Assembly: GCA_947501805.1 (NCBI GenBank)
Contig: CANMXJ010000002.1
Span: 186,001 to 250,000 of the forward strand
Direction of reading: 5' to 3'
DNA from: an uncultured Sulfitobacter sp.
Lineage (GTDB): Bacteria; Pseudomonadota; Alphaproteobacteria; Rhodobacterales; Rhodobacteraceae
DNA length: 64,000 bases
The translations under genes and the position numbers were made by a program. The notes beneath the pieces were generated by a model that saw nothing but the letters and a program-made list of their open reading frames with translations, was not told where the DNA came from and made no database searches. Below are positions 10,174-19,642 of this stretch, in pieces. How positions within the stretch are numbered: position 1 is the stretch's first letter; the number at the start of each line of letters is the position of its first letter.

Positions 10174-11666
10174 TCAAACTATCGGATGCGACGCTTGACC
10201 AACTTTCAATCGAGCATCCGCGCTATGACCGCACGACCCTGACAGCCGGGATTGTTCATATCGGCGTAGGTAACTTTCACCGCGCCCATCAGGCGTGGTA
10301 TCTGCACCGGCTGATGCAAGCGGGCAAAGCGCATGACTGGGCGATCATCGGGGCGGGTGTGCGCCCTTATGATGCCGCGATGCGTGAAAAGCTTTTGGCG
10401 CAGGATTGCCTGACAACGCTGATTGCACTTGATCCCGACGATATTTCGGCCGAAGTGATCGGCCCGATGATCGACTACCTCCCAATCGCGGATGGCAATA
10501 GCACGCTGATCGCTGCCATGGCGGATCCCTCCATTCGCATAGTAGCTCTCACGGTGACAGAAAGTGGCTATTACATCGACCCTGTCAGCAAAGGATTTGA
10601 TGTCGCGCATCCCGACATCGTGCATGACGCCGCCAACCCAACCACGCCACGCACCGCCTTTGGTGCCATGGTTATGGCCTTGCGCGCCCGCCGTGCGGGG
10701 GGGCATGGTGCATTTACGGGGCTAAGCTGTGACAACCTGCAAGGCAACGGCAACATTCTGCGACAGACAGTCGTTTCGCTGGCGCGGATGTCTGATCCTG
10801 AACTGGCCGACTGGATCGAAGAACAAGCGACTTTCCCGAATTCGATGGTTGATTGTATCGCACCCGCCACCGGCCCCAAAGAAGTTACGCTGGCACGTTC
10901 GTTTGGTATCGATGACGCCGCCCCCGTCACCCATGAGACCTATCGCCAGTGGGTGATCGAAGATAGGTTTTGCGTTGGCCGACCCGACTGGGACGAGGTC
11001 GGTGCGACGTTTTCGGACGATGTTCATGCCTATGAGACCATGAAAATCCGCATTCTGAACGCAGGGCATCAAATATTGGCAAATGCGGGCGAGATACTTG
11101 GTCTTGCAACGATTTCCGAGTGTATGGCCCACCCCGCGATCCGCGCGATGTTCCACAAGGTGCAAGCCGAGGAGATTATCCCGACAGTTGCCTCTGTGCC
11201 GGACATGGCACCGCTGGCCTATCTCGAGCTGATTGAGGAACGCTTTGCCAATCCGCGGATCATTGACACAACTCGTCGTGTCGCGTTTGACGGCTCGGCA
11301 CGGCATACGGGCTTTGTACTGCCGATCCTGCAAGACCAGCTTGCGGCTGGCGGTTCGTTTGCGGGGCTGGCACTGGTTGAGGCATTTTGGGCGCGCATGT
11401 GCGAAGGATCGCGTGAAGACGGTACCCTGATTGAGCCAAATGACCCGATTTGGGAGGAATTGAATGCTGTTGCGCATGCCGCCAAGGCCCGTCCGCGCGC
11501 ATGGTTGGAGCAGACCAGGATTTACGGTGATCTGGTCAAATCCGTGCCATTCCGCGATGCATTCGAGCACTGGTTAAGCGTGATCTGGTCCGAGGGCTGC
11601 GAGATTGCCTTGCACAGCTATGCAGAGGACAAAGCGCAAAGCGAAAAACCCTTGAAGACAGGTTAG
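10161..11666 (+). CDS. mtlK: Mannitol 2-dehydrogenase
   Basis: A 501-residue member of the polyol-specific long-chain dehydrogenase family, of the length of Rhodobacter mannitol 2-dehydrogenase. It would oxidise D-mannitol to D-fructose with NAD+. The N-terminal nucleotide-binding region reads IVHIGVGNFHRAHQ near residue 31, and the KIRILNAGHQ segment near residue 294 carries the family catalytic lysine, asparagine and histidine. It starts 13 bp inside the preceding SDR gene, so the two dehydrogenases are probably translated together. The next gene, a P-loop kinase, would act on the fructose formed. Confidence 0.92.
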   Translation: MDELIKLSDATLDQLSIEHPRYDRTTLTAGIVHIGVGNFHRAHQAWYLHRLMQAGKAHDWAIIGAGVRPYDAAMREKLLAQDCLTTLIALDPDDISAEVIGPMIDYLPIADGNSTLIAAMADPSIRIVALTVTESGYYIDPVSKGFDVAHPDIVHDAANPTTPRTAFGAMVMALRARRAGGHGAFTGLSCDNLQGNGNILRQTVVSLARMSDPELADWIEEQATFPNSMVDCIAPATGPKEVTLARSFGIDDAAPVTHETYRQWVIEDRFCVGRPDWDEVGATFSDDVHAYETMKIRILNAGHQILANAGEILGLATISECMAHPAIRAMFHKVQAEEIIPTVASVPDMAPLAYLELIEERFANPRIIDTTRRVAFDGSARHTGFVLPILQDQLAAGGSFAGLALVEAFWARMCEGSREDGTLIEPNDPIWEELNAVAHAAKARPRAWLEQTRIYGDLVKSVPFRDAFEHWLSVIWSEGCEIALHSYAEDKAQSEKPLKTG

Positions 11667-11675
11667 AAACCCGCT

Positions 11676-12296
11676 GTGACAGATGTGACGTTTGCCGACC
11701 TTGCCGGAATCATTGAGGCGCGTGCCGTTGGAACGGATCGCTTGCTCGTCGCGGTTGCAGGCCCACCCGCATCTGGAAAATCGACATTGGCCGCAAGTCT
11801 GGCCGCACACCTCGGGGATTGCGCCGCTGTTCTTCCGATGGACGGGTTTCATTTGGACAATGACGATCTTGAGCAAATGGGACTTCTTCACCGCAAAGGT
11901 GCCCCCGAGACATTTGACGCAGTAGGTTTCGTGCGCCTTTTGCGCAAGTTGCGCGGTGCGAAACGGGCTACATTCCCGACGTTTGATCGTGAGGCAGATC
12001 GAACCGTTCCTGACGGAGGGCAAATTGATGACAGCACGCGCATTGTTCTGGTTGAAGGCAATTATCTGTTGCTCGACATGGCCCCATGGTCCGAACTTGC
12101 CGAGGTTTTCGACTTGACCGTGCGCCTTGATGTGAGCCGTGAAGCGCTTGCGCACCGGCTTGTCACACGCTGGCGCGATCATGGGCTTTCAGAAGCCGAG
12201 GCACGCAAACGTGCCTTTGGAAACGACATGAAGAACGCTGATTTTGTGACGGAAAGCTCTCGCAGACCGGATATGGTTCTGCGAGCGGACGCCTGA
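11676..12296 (+). CDS. P-loop kinase, FrcK/uridine-kinase-like, probable fructose kinase
   Basis: A 206-residue P-loop NTPase with Walker A GPPASGKST (about residues 29-37), followed by DGFHLDN, as in uridine kinase and pantothenate kinase relatives. It starts at GTG 11676, 9 bp after mtlK. In the described Rhodobacter polyol operon the kinase in this place is the PfkB-type fructokinase MtlZ; here the position is taken by an unrelated fold similar to the FrcK-type kinases linked to fructose transporters. Phosphorylation of fructose (or another ketose) made by the two dehydrogenases is the reasonable inference, but nucleoside kinase activity is not excluded by sequence. Last gene of the operon. 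Confidence 0.7.
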   Translation: MTDVTFADLAGIIEARAVGTDRLLVAVAGPPASGKSTLAASLAAHLGDCAAVLPMDGFHLDNDDLEQMGLLHRKGAPETFDAVGFVRLLRKLRGAKRATFPTFDREADRTVPDGGQIDDSTRIVLVEGNYLLLDMAPWSELAEVFDLTVRLDVSREALAHRLVTRWRDHGLSEAEARKRAFGNDMKNADFVTESSRRPDMVLRADA

Positions 12297-12356
12297 AGGC
12301 TACCCGTCAGTCTAGAGCGGTTCACACGGGCCGGCCGCATTTCCCTCGTTTAAAAA

Positions 12357-12386
12357 AAAGACCCCGTGCAAACTGCCGGGGTCTTT
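12357..12386 (-). terminator. Intrinsic terminator of glyA
   Basis: AAAGACCCCG (12357-12366) pairs with CGGGGTCTTT (12377-12386) in a 10-bp perfect stem around a 10-nt loop. On the minus strand the stem is followed by a run of T (complement of 12352-12359), 22 bp after the glyA stop codon. This is the clearest rho-independent terminator in the window. Confidence 0.9.
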
Positions 12387-12408
12387 CCAGTCTTGATCGA
12401 TATGATGA

Positions 12409-13686
12409 TTAAAGGTTCGGGTACATCGGGAAGCGGGCGCAGAGGGCTTCGACTTCGGCTTTGACCTTGGCCTCGACCACGCCATTGCCTTCTTCGCCGT
12501 TGGCAGCCAGCCCGTCGACCACTTCGATGATCCAGTCGGCGATCTGGCGGAACTCTGCTTCACCAAATCCGCGTGTGGTGCCCGCAGGAGAGCCCAAGCG
12601 GATGCCGGAAGTCACGGTTGGCTTTTCAGGGTCAAAAGGCACGCCGTTTTTGTTGCAGGTGATATGGGCGCGGCCCAATGCCTTTTCAGTCGCGTTGCCT
12701 TTGACGCCTTTGGGGCGTAAATCGACCAGCACGACATGGGTGTCGGTACCGTGTGTCACGGTGTCGAGACCGCCTTTGATCAACTGATCGGACAGGGCTT
12801 GGGCGTTGGTGATCACCTGCTTGATGTAGTCTTTGAATTCTGGACGCAGCGCTTCGCCAAACGCCACGGCCTTGGCCGCGATGACGTGCATCAGCGGGCC
12901 GCCCTGAATGCCGGGGAAGATGGCGGAGTTGAATTTTTTGGCCAGTGCCTCGTCGTCGGTGAGAATCATACCGCCGCGTGGTCCGCGCAAGGTTTTATGC
13001 GTTGTGGTGGTGGCCACATGGGCATGCGGGAAGGGCGAGGGGTGTTCCCCTGCGGCAACCAGACCCGCGAAATGTGCCATGTCGACGTGCAGGTAGGCAC
13101 CCACTGAATCAGCAATCTCGCGCATGCGTTTGAAATCAATCTGGCGCGGAATGGCAGAACCGCCCGCGATGATCATCTTGGGCTTATGCTCTGTCGCCAG
13201 TTCCTGCACCTGATCGTAATCCAGCAGGTTGTCCTGCTTGCGTACGCCGTACTGGATGGCATTGAACCACTTACCCGACTGGTTCGGTTTGGCCCCGTGG
13301 GTCAGGTGACCGCCCGCGTCCAGAGACATGCCGAGGATTGTGTCACCGGGCTGAAGCAATGCCTGAAAGACACCCTGGTTGGCTTGTGAGCCGGAGTTGG
13401 GCTGCACATTGGCAAAGCCACAGCCAAACAGTTTCAGGGCGCGTTCGATGGCGAGGTCTTCGGCAACATCGACCCATTCACAACCACCGTAATAGCGACG
13501 ACCAGAATACCCTTCGGCGTATTTGTTGGTCATGATGGAGCCTTGCGCTTCCAACACGGCGGCGGACACGATGTTCTCGGACGCAATCAATTCGATCTCG
13601 GTGCGCTGGCGGCCGAGTTCGCCCGTAATGGACGCTTTGATTGCGGGATCGGAATCGGCAAGCGATGCGGTGAAGAAATCTTTCAT
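12409..13686 (-). CDS. glyA: Serine hydroxymethyltransferase
   Basis: A 425-residue PLP enzyme interconverting serine and glycine with tetrahydrofolate, the main one-carbon source. Family features are [10 protein letters not shown] near residue 28, [15 protein letters not shown], and the PLP-lysine segment [14 protein letters not shown] near residue 226. The start is the ATG at 13686, with GAGAGGG upstream; the frame stays open a further 109 codons, but that extension reads like non-coding sequence and lies in the spacer shared with the divergent nadK. It is monocistronic, with its own terminator. Confidence 0.96.
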   Translation of the reverse strand: MKDFFTASLADSDPAIKASITGELGRQRTEIELIASENIVSAAVLEAQGSIMTNKYAEGYSGRRYYGGCEWVDVAEDLAIERALKLFGCGFANVQPNSGSQANQGVFQALLQPGDTILGMSLDAGGHLTHGAKPNQSGKWFNAIQYGVRKQDNLLDYDQVQELATEHKPKMIIAGGSAIPRQIDFKRMREIADSVGAYLHVDMAHFAGLVAAGEHPSPFPHAHVATTTTHKTLRGPRGGMILTDDEALAKKFNSAIFPGIQGGPLMHVIAAKAVAFGEALRPEFKDYIKQVITNAQALSDQLIKGGLDTVTHGTDTHVVLVDLRPKGVKGNATEKALGRAHITCNKNGVPFDPEKPTVTSGIRLGSPAGTTRGFGEAEFRQIADWIIEVVDGLAANGEEGNGVVEAKVKAEVEALCARFPMYPNL

Positions 13687-13851
13687 GGTGATAACCCTCT
13701 CAGCCCAGATGTTTGGCGTTTCGTATTGGAAAACACATAGGGCTGTAAGGTGCGAAAACGACTCTAGACAAGATATGTGCGCCAACGCTGGCCTCATCGC
13801 GAATAATATGTTTGGGTCAGGGGAAATTGCGGTAGATCGGAAACTTCGTCC

Positions 13852-14613
13852 ATGGCTTTGAAAATAGCGTTTACAGCCAGCAGCGCTCCGGTTGCGCAAA
13901 CCGCAAGGGCGGTTTTGATCGGACGATATGGCAACGTAGAGCCAAAGGACGCGGATGTAATCGTGGCACTGGGCGGGGATGGTTTCATGCTGCACACGCT
14001 GCATGACACACAAGCCTTGTCCGCGCCAGTCTACGGAATGAACCGCGGGACCATCGGGTTTTTGATGAATATCTATTCCGAAAGCGATCTGGTGGAGCGG
14101 CTGGAGGCGGCAGAACGTGCCGTGATCAACCCGTTAAGGATGACGGCTGAACATCTGGATGGCACTACATCGCAGGCATTGGCGATCAACGAGGTGTCCT
14201 TGCTGCGCGCCGGTCCGCAGGCCGCGAAATTGCAGATCACCGTGGACGGACGCTTGCGGATGCAGGAGCTGGTCTGTGACGGTGCCTTGGTGGCAACGCC
14301 TGCGGGATCAACAGCCTATAACTATTCTGCGCATGGTCCGATTTTGCCAATTGGGGCGGATGTGCTGGCGCTGACCGCGATGTCTGCATTCCGGCCAAGG
14401 CGCTGGCGCGGCGCATTGTTGCCAAAATCTGCCGTCGTGCAGTTTGACGTGCTGGAACCTGAAAAACGCCCCGTCATGGCGGATGCTGACGGCATATCGC
14501 ACCGTGACATTCAAAAGGTGGAAATCCGTTCAGAGCCAACGGTCGAACATGTGATCCTGTTTGATCCGGGGCATGGTCTGGAAGAGCGGCTGATCTCGGA
14601 GCAGTTCAACTAG
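13852..14613 (+). CDS. nadK: NAD kinase
   Basis: Phosphorylates NAD+ to NADP+. The 253-residue protein shows the GGDG motif ([10 protein letters not shown], about residue 41), the NE/D motif [11 protein letters not shown], and the glycine-rich [17 protein letters not shown] segment near residue 148, all diagnostic for bacterial NAD kinases. It is divergent from glyA across a 165-bp spacer, and its stop codon overlaps the stop of the convergent Sco-like gene (14610-14613). Confidence 0.95.
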   Translation: MALKIAFTASSAPVAQTARAVLIGRYGNVEPKDADVIVALGGDGFMLHTLHDTQALSAPVYGMNRGTIGFLMNIYSESDLVERLEAAERAVINPLRMTAEHLDGTTSQALAINEVSLLRAGPQAAKLQITVDGRLRMQELVCDGALVATPAGSTAYNYSAHGPILPIGADVLALTAMSAFRPRRWRGALLPKSAVVQFDVLEPEKRPVMADADGISHRDIQKVEIRSEPTVEHVILFDPGHGLEERLISEQFN

Positions 14614-15170
14614 GTTTTTGGCGCGAGATATCTGAGGGCGATGTTTGTGGCTGTTTCCGCGTCCATGACGGGGGGGATCAAGGTCAGCACTTCGCCTTTT
14701 GCGTCCATCAGATAGATCATTGAGCCGTGGGTGTAGACAGGGCCATACTCGGGGTCTTCATATGCTAGCGTATGATCAATCGAGAACGCCCTGTAGGCTG
14801 TCGACAGGGCGGTTTGATCGCCCGTCAGGCCAATGAATTCAGAATGATGCTCGGCCAAAGGCTTTGCCATATTCTCGACGGTGTCGCGCTTTGGATCGAC
14901 GGTGATCATTATCGGCCTGATAGCGATGTCGGTTTGGGCCAATTTGTTAGCGATGTCACCCATCAAAGGGAGCGCAGCAGTACAGATGCCGGGGCAGTTG
15001 GCGTAACCGAAGAACAGCAGTTGGGGCAGGCCGTCCGGGTCCATTTGGGTGCGAGGGTGGCCGTTCTGGTCGGTCAGCGCAAAGGTGCCGCCCACATCAA
15101 AGGGAAGGGGCGGTTCGGCACATGCGGGGAGGGCGAGAAATGTCATGATAAGGACAATTGGGCGGATCAT
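14610..15170 (-). CDS. SCO1/SenC-family copper chaperone-like lipoprotein
   Basis: A 186-residue thioredoxin-fold protein of the SCO1/SenC family, which delivers copper or reduces cysteines for the Cu-A centre of cytochrome oxidase. The copper-ligand set is complete: CPGIC (Cys59 and Cys63) and His148 in THGSMIY. The N-terminus ends in LPAC at residue 17, a lipobox, so the protein is probably anchored to the outer face of the inner membrane. The start is ATG 15170, overlapping the stop of the upstream gene by an ATGA. It is the last gene of a three-gene unit with two cysteine-containing periplasmic proteins. Confidence 0.88.
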   Translation of the reverse strand: MIRPIVLIMTFLALPACAEPPLPFDVGGTFALTDQNGHPRTQMDPDGLPQLLFFGYANCPGICTAALPLMGDIANKLAQTDIAIRPIMITVDPKRDTVENMAKPLAEHHSEFIGLTGDQTALSTAYRAFSIDHTLAYEDPEYGPVYTHGSMIYLMDAKGEVLTLIPPVMDAETATNIALRYLAPKT

Positions 15171-15733
15171 TCGAAGAGATACTCTTTGAATTCCTTGTCG
15201 ATTTCCAGACCCAGACCCAGATACCCTTCTTTCTCGATCAGCGCATTGATACGGGGGTCGCGGCGGAACCATGGGCCTTTGCCCTTCGCGTCGGGGTTTT
15301 TGGTGGCCCAGACTTTGGTGAACTGGCTGGCCTTGGCCCAATCGGCATCACCTGCTTTGATGCGTTGGACAAGATAGACGTTGTTGATCGGAAAATCCTC
15401 GTCGTTGATCATTAATCCGTCAACCGTCACGTCTTGATTGCAATAGGGCAGCAGGTCGACCACCGCACCCGTGAAGGCGGGCTGGTTGTTTTTCGTGGCC
15501 ATGACCAAGACGTTGTCGGCGCTGCGCAACAGACCCAATTGGCGATCACCGGCACCACAATCCGCGGGGCAATCGCCGGTGATCTCGCACATAACATCGA
15601 CGACTTTGGCGTCAAATTTTGCGGGAACTTCGGCGTAGAGGTTCCAAGTTTTCGCTTCGGAATTTGCGGAAAAATCCTGTGCGGCCAAAGGGGCAGCAAA
15701 CAGGGCAAAAGCGGCGGCGGCGAGGCGAATCAT
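15167..15733 (-). CDS. Periplasmic cysteine-containing protein of unknown function
   Basis: I do not recognise a named family. The 188-residue protein has a signal peptide (MIRLAAAAFALFAAPLAAQ) and four cysteines in a compact region: MCEITGDCPADCG (about residues 48-60) and one in LPYCNQD near residue 97. The C-terminal half is charged, without further cysteines. It overlaps both neighbours by ATGA and lies between another cysteine-containing exported protein and a Sco-type chaperone. A role in periplasmic copper handling or disulfide chemistry is an inference from this context only. Confidence 0.75.
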   Translation of the reverse strand: MIRLAAAAFALFAAPLAAQDFSANSEAKTWNLYAEVPAKFDAKVVDVMCEITGDCPADCGAGDRQLGLLRSADNVLVMATKNNQPAFTGAVVDLLPYCNQDVTVDGLMINDEDFPINNVYLVQRIKAGDADWAKASQFTKVWATKNPDAKGKGPWFRRDPRINALIEKEGYLGLGLEIDKEFKEYLFE

Positions 15734-16176
15734 TCTTTCGGCTCCGGTATGGCGAAGGGCGGAATGACGTCATAGTCCTCGTGCGTGAGGTTCACGATGC
15801 CCATGTCTTCGACCACCTTTTCGACCACGATGTAATTGATGCCATCACGAGAGTAGGACATGCCGTCCGCCGTGATCGTGTGCGAGGCGAGGGTCAATGC
15901 AGTGTCGCCACCTGTTGCATTGTCTTGGGGGCCAAGTTTCAGGATGGTGTAGACGGTACCATCCTCGGCCAGCAGGCCAATCGGGATACCGCTTGCTGAA
16001 CACCAAAGCGCGCAGGTGTGATGAGCCGAGCCGACAACGCTGTCCGGCCCGCCCATAACGCCGGAATAATAGCACCACGTGTCAATGATTTCGCCTGTAA
16101 CGATGATCCGTTCGCCCTCTGCCGCGAGGGCGGGGGTGGCGAGGAGCCCGAGAATTACGGCAAGCACCTTGTTCAT
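15730..16176 (-). CDS. Exported Cys/His-containing protein, possible metal or redox function
   Basis: A 148-residue exported protein with the signal peptide MNKVLAVILGLLATPALAA. The mature part has GEIIDTWCYYSG and SAHHTCALWCSASG, that is three cysteines and two adjacent histidines near residues 33-65, followed by a GIPIGLL-DGTVY segment common in a group of small periplasmic proteins of unknown function. The start is ATG 16176; an in-frame extension to 16239 lacks support. First gene of the three-gene unit ending in the Sco-like gene. The cysteine/histidine pattern would suit copper or another soft metal, but this is not shown. Confidence 0.75.
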   Translation of the reverse strand: MNKVLAVILGLLATPALAAEGERIIVTGEIIDTWCYYSGVMGGPDSVVGSAHHTCALWCSASGIPIGLLAEDGTVYTILKLGPQDNATGGDTALTLASHTITADGMSYSRDGINYIVVEKVVEDMGIVNLTHEDYDVIPPFAIPEPKE

Positions 16177-16275
16177 AAAATGATCCTTCTGAAATTGTTG
16201 AGGCAACCGTGGCCGACATTGTTCGCTGAGGCAAATCACAATTTCAGATGAAGGTGTTGTGTGGCTGTGTTCTGC

Positions 16276-17511
16276 TCAATCGAGTGTGAACAGCTCCTGT
16301 CGTTCCGTCACACCGCGCAGGCGATATTGACCGAGGGACACGAGATCAGGGTGGCTGTCCATGAGTGGTAAAGCGACTGCGGATGAGATTATGATGGTCT
16401 GATCCACTGCGCTACACATGCCAAGGATGCGGGCTGTGGTGTTGACGGCAGGACCGATGACGGTGAAATCCAGTCGGGTTTTCCCGCCGATATTGCCATA
16501 AAGAACGTCACCTGCATGCAGAGCGAGTGTGAAACCGGTGCCGGGTCGTTTCTGGGTGGCGCGTTCGGCATTGAGGGTGTCGAATTCCGCGCGCATTTCT
16601 ACAGCTGCTTTGACGGCAACGCGGCGGGCATCGGGGATCTGGTCCAGATCGAAGATGGCCAGCATCCCGTCCCCCATGAATTTCAGCACATTGCCACCGT
16701 GCTTCTCCACGATTTCTACAGCTGCGGCAAAATAGGCATTGAGCAATTCGATAATCGCTTCGCCCGGCAAGGTTTCGGAAAGTTTCGTGAAGCCTTGCAA
16801 GTCAAAGTACCAGATCACCGCCGACATCGTTTCCGAAGTGCCGCGCCGGATGACGCCGGACAAGACACGTTTGCTGGCGTCCTGGCCCAGATATGCGGCA
16901 GTGATGTCTTGTGCCATCCGCCGGTTCGCGCCGCTTTTCAGGGTCAGGCACACTGGCGACAGCAGGGCGCGCAAGCCGTCAAGCTGGTCTTCGGTAAAAC
17001 CACCCGGTGCATCTGTGGTCATGGAAATCGTCATGCCTTCCGCAATGGCGTCGGGATTCGTTGCGCGGGCATGGTCATTGCTCAGGAAATGACGTTTCGC
17101 GGCGTAATACTCGGTCGCACCTTGCGCGCGCAGCTCGTCAAAAATGGGAAAATTCAGGGTGGGATCAGGGTCCAGCAATTTTTGACGTAGTTCTGCGATT
17201 GGGTTTGTGACAAGGTAGTGAAGCGGGCTTCTGAGGTAGTCGTCGGGCGCTTGGCTTGAGCGTTGATAGTCGAACTTCTCGCTTCCCGTTTCACGGTGCC
17301 AGCGAAAGGCCACAGCACCTATTTCGGGATGGTGGGCGCGCATGGCAAGATTCACCCGCTGCAATGGAATGCCAGCCGCCACCAGTCGGTCACAAAATGC
17401 TTCGAGCCATATCTCGACGGGTGTGTCTTCCAGCCCCTGCTGGATCAACCAGTTGGTGAGGTCCGCCAAGGCCGCCGTCATCTCGAAGTTTTCGACCGTC
17501 GGTGCTGCCAT
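16276..17511 (-). CDS. Class III adenylate/guanylate cyclase
   Basis: A 411-residue soluble protein. The C-terminal third is a class III nucleotide cyclase domain: the first metal aspartate lies in WYFDLQGFTKLSE (about residue 229) and the second in KFMGDGMLAIFD, with the usual transition-state N-x-x-x-R near TTARI. The N-terminal 200 residues form a separate domain found ahead of cyclases in this group, with no membrane segment. cAMP is the likely product, but the base-specifying residues were not resolved. It ends 98 bp from the divergent periplasmic operon and is preceded by prpE on the same strand, 24 bp away. Confidence 0.85.
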   Translation of the reverse strand: MAAPTVENFEMTAALADLTNWLIQQGLEDTPVEIWLEAFCDRLVAAGIPLQRVNLAMRAHHPEIGAVAFRWHRETGSEKFDYQRSSQAPDDYLRSPLHYLVTNPIAELRQKLLDPDPTLNFPIFDELRAQGATEYYAAKRHFLSNDHARATNPDAIAEGMTISMTTDAPGGFTEDQLDGLRALLSPVCLTLKSGANRRMAQDITAAYLGQDASKRVLSGVIRRGTSETMSAVIWYFDLQGFTKLSETLPGEAIIELLNAYFAAAVEIVEKHGGNVLKFMGDGMLAIFDLDQIPDARRVAVKAAVEMRAEFDTLNAERATQKRPGTGFTLALHAGDVLYGNIGGKTRLDFTVIGPAVNTTARILGMCSAVDQTIIISSAVALPLMDSHPDLVSLGQYRLRGVTERQELFTLD

Positions 17512-17535
17512 GGTGGACCTCTTTTGGTTCAGGTG

Positions 17536-19428
17536 TCAGCCTTTAGCATAGCCGATTGTTTGCAGCGCTGTCTTGATCTCATCCAACACTTCGGGATCGT
17601 CGATGGTGGCAGGCGGCTTGAAGGCCTCGTTGTCTGCGATCTTGACCATTGTGGCGCGCAGGATTTTACCCGAGCGCGTCTTGGGCAGGCGGTCTAAAAT
17701 CAGGGTTTGCTTGAATGCGGCAACGGGGCCGATCTGGTCGCGGACACGTTTTACACACTCGGCGGCAATTTCTGCGTGTGGGCGATCTACGCCTTTGGAA
17801 AGGCAGACAAAACCGATGGGTGACTGGCCTTTGAGCTGGTCACTGACGCCAATGACCGCACATTCTGCCACGTCTGGATGTCCTGCAAGGACTTCTTCCA
17901 TCGCTCCGGTAGACAGGCGGTGCCCGGCCACATTGATCACATCATCGGTGCGCGCCATGATGTAAAGGTAGCCGTCTTCGTCCATCATCCCTGCATCACC
18001 CGTTTCATAAAAACCGGGGAATGTGGTGAGGTAAGACTTTATAAAACGGTCCGTGGCGTTCCAAAGGGTCGGAAGGGTGCCCGGGGGCAGGGGCAGCTTG
18101 ATGGCAATCGCGCCAAGTTCACCGGGCTTTTGCGGATGGCCGGCTTCGTCCAGAATATGCACGTCATAGCCGGGCATTGGGACTGTGGGAGAGCCGACCT
18201 TGACGGGTAAAGCTTCCAGTCCGGCGGGATTGCCTGCGATGGTGTAGCCGGTTTCGGTCTGCCACCAGTGATCATAGACTGGCTTGCCAAGTTTTTCCTG
18301 CGCCCACTCAATCGTGTCGGGATCGGCGCGTTCACCTGCGAGATAGAGGGCGCGTAGACCCGAGAGGTCATATTTCTTGATAAACTCGCCGTTCGGGTCT
18401 TCGCGCTTCACGGCGCGGATGGCGGTTGGAGCGGTGAAGAAGCTTTTGACGTTGTGCTCTTCAATCACCCGCCAGAAAGTGCCGGCGTCGGGCGTGCCAA
18501 CGGGTTTGCCTTCAAAGACAACCGTTGTGTTGCCTGCGATCAACGGCGCGTAGCAGATGTAGGAGTGACCAACGACCCAGCCGACGTCCGAGGCAGCCCA
18601 GAAAACTTCGCCGGGATCGACGTTGTAGATGTTTTTCATGGTCCAGTTGAGGGCAACGAGATGGCCGCCCGTTGCACGCACAACGCCTTTTGGCGCGCCC
18701 GTTGTGCCGGAGGTGTAGAGGATATAGGCGGGATAGTTGCCTTCGACGGGAACGCAGGCGGCGGGCAGGCAACCTTGTTGGGCTTCATGCCAGTCAAGGT
18801 CGCGGCCATTGATCATGTCGCAGCGGTGTTCGTCGCGTTGCAGGATCAGGCAGAAGTCCGGCAAATGTTTGGAAAGCTGCAATGCGCCGTCGAGCAGGGG
18901 TTTGTATACCACAACACGGTTCGGTTCCAGACCGCATGATGCCGCGATGATGGCTTTGGGCTTGCAATCATCAATACGCACGGCCAGTTCGTTTGCCGCG
19001 AAACCACCAAACACAACCGAGTGGATTGCACCAAGGCGTGCACAGGCCAGCATCGCCTCAAGTGCTTGGGGAACCATGGGCATGTAAATGATAACGGTAT
19101 CGCCTTTTCCAACGCCGCGCGCGGCCAGACAACCGGCGAGAAGGGCAACATTCGTCTTCAGTTCTGCGTAGGTGATCTTGTTGGTTTTTCCGGTGATCGG
19201 GCTGTCGTGGATAATGGCAATCTGGTTGCCACGGCCATTTTCGACATGGCGGTCAACGGCGTTGTAACACCCGTTTACCAATCCGTCCGCGTACCATTCA
19301 TACAGATTATCGCCATGATCGGTCAGCGCCTTTGTTGGCGGCTTCATCCAGCTGATCGCTTTTGACTGTTCCATCCAATAGGCTTCGGGATCGCTTTTCC
19401 AGCGGTCATAGGTTTCACGGTAACTCAT
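17536..19428 (-). CDS. prpE: Propionyl-CoA synthetase
   Basis: Activates propionate (also acetate to some extent) to its CoA thioester through an acyl-adenylate. The 630-residue length and the N-terminal SYRETYDRW segment are typical of PrpE rather than Acs. Motifs seen are the P-loop-like LYTSGTTGAPKGVVR near residue 241, the DVGWVVGHSY segment, and KTRSGKILR near residue 592, with the lysine that is the usual acetylation target. It faces the MipA-type gene across a 214-bp divergent spacer containing a TTGACA-N9-TGTCAA dyad. Confidence 0.9.
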   Translation of the reverse strand: MSYRETYDRWKSDPEAYWMEQSKAISWMKPPTKALTDHGDNLYEWYADGLVNGCYNAVDRHVENGRGNQIAIIHDSPITGKTNKITYAELKTNVALLAGCLAARGVGKGDTVIIYMPMVPQALEAMLACARLGAIHSVVFGGFAANELAVRIDDCKPKAIIAASCGLEPNRVVVYKPLLDGALQLSKHLPDFCLILQRDEHRCDMINGRDLDWHEAQQGCLPAACVPVEGNYPAYILYTSGTTGAPKGVVRATGGHLVALNWTMKNIYNVDPGEVFWAASDVGWVVGHSYICYAPLIAGNTTVVFEGKPVGTPDAGTFWRVIEEHNVKSFFTAPTAIRAVKREDPNGEFIKKYDLSGLRALYLAGERADPDTIEWAQEKLGKPVYDHWWQTETGYTIAGNPAGLEALPVKVGSPTVPMPGYDVHILDEAGHPQKPGELGAIAIKLPLPPGTLPTLWNATDRFIKSYLTTFPGFYETGDAGMMDEDGYLYIMARTDDVINVAGHRLSTGAMEEVLAGHPDVAECAVIGVSDQLKGQSPIGFVCLSKGVDRPHAEIAAECVKRVRDQIGPVAAFKQTLILDRLPKTRSGKILRATMVKIADNEAFKPPATIDDPEVLDEIKTALQTIGYAKG

Positions 19429-19562
19429 CTGTAGTGTCCTCCCCGGTTACGTATTTGTTAGGCAGAGAGAGACCAATGGGCAAGCCCGACAACCTGATGA
19501 TACACGTTTGAGAAAGGAAATTATCATATCGGCCTTGGTGCCAGTGCACTTATTTACCGTCC

Positions 19563-19583
19563 TTGACACATCTGCTATGTCAA
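19563..19583. promoter_or_regulatory. Dyad TTGACA-N9-TGTCAA in the prpE/mipA spacer
   Basis: A perfect 6-bp inverted repeat (19563-19568 and 19578-19583) separated by 9 bp lies in the divergent spacer, 60 bp before the outer-membrane protein start and 135 bp before prpE. The spacing places the half-sites about one and a half helical turns apart. It could bind a dimeric regulator; the left arm also resembles a -35 box. No regulator is identified. Confidence 0.4.
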
Positions 19584-19642
19584 AGGCGCGCGTCCGTGAT
19601 ACGTTGCTGTTAACGCCCGCGTTTTTTTGGAGATTCCCACTC

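Noticed and set aside
13687..14013. N-terminal extension of glyA by 109 codons
   Set aside because: The extra residues are unlike the SHMT family, lie in the divergent spacer and overlap the nadK gene; the ATG at 13686 has a ribosome site and the normal family N-terminus.
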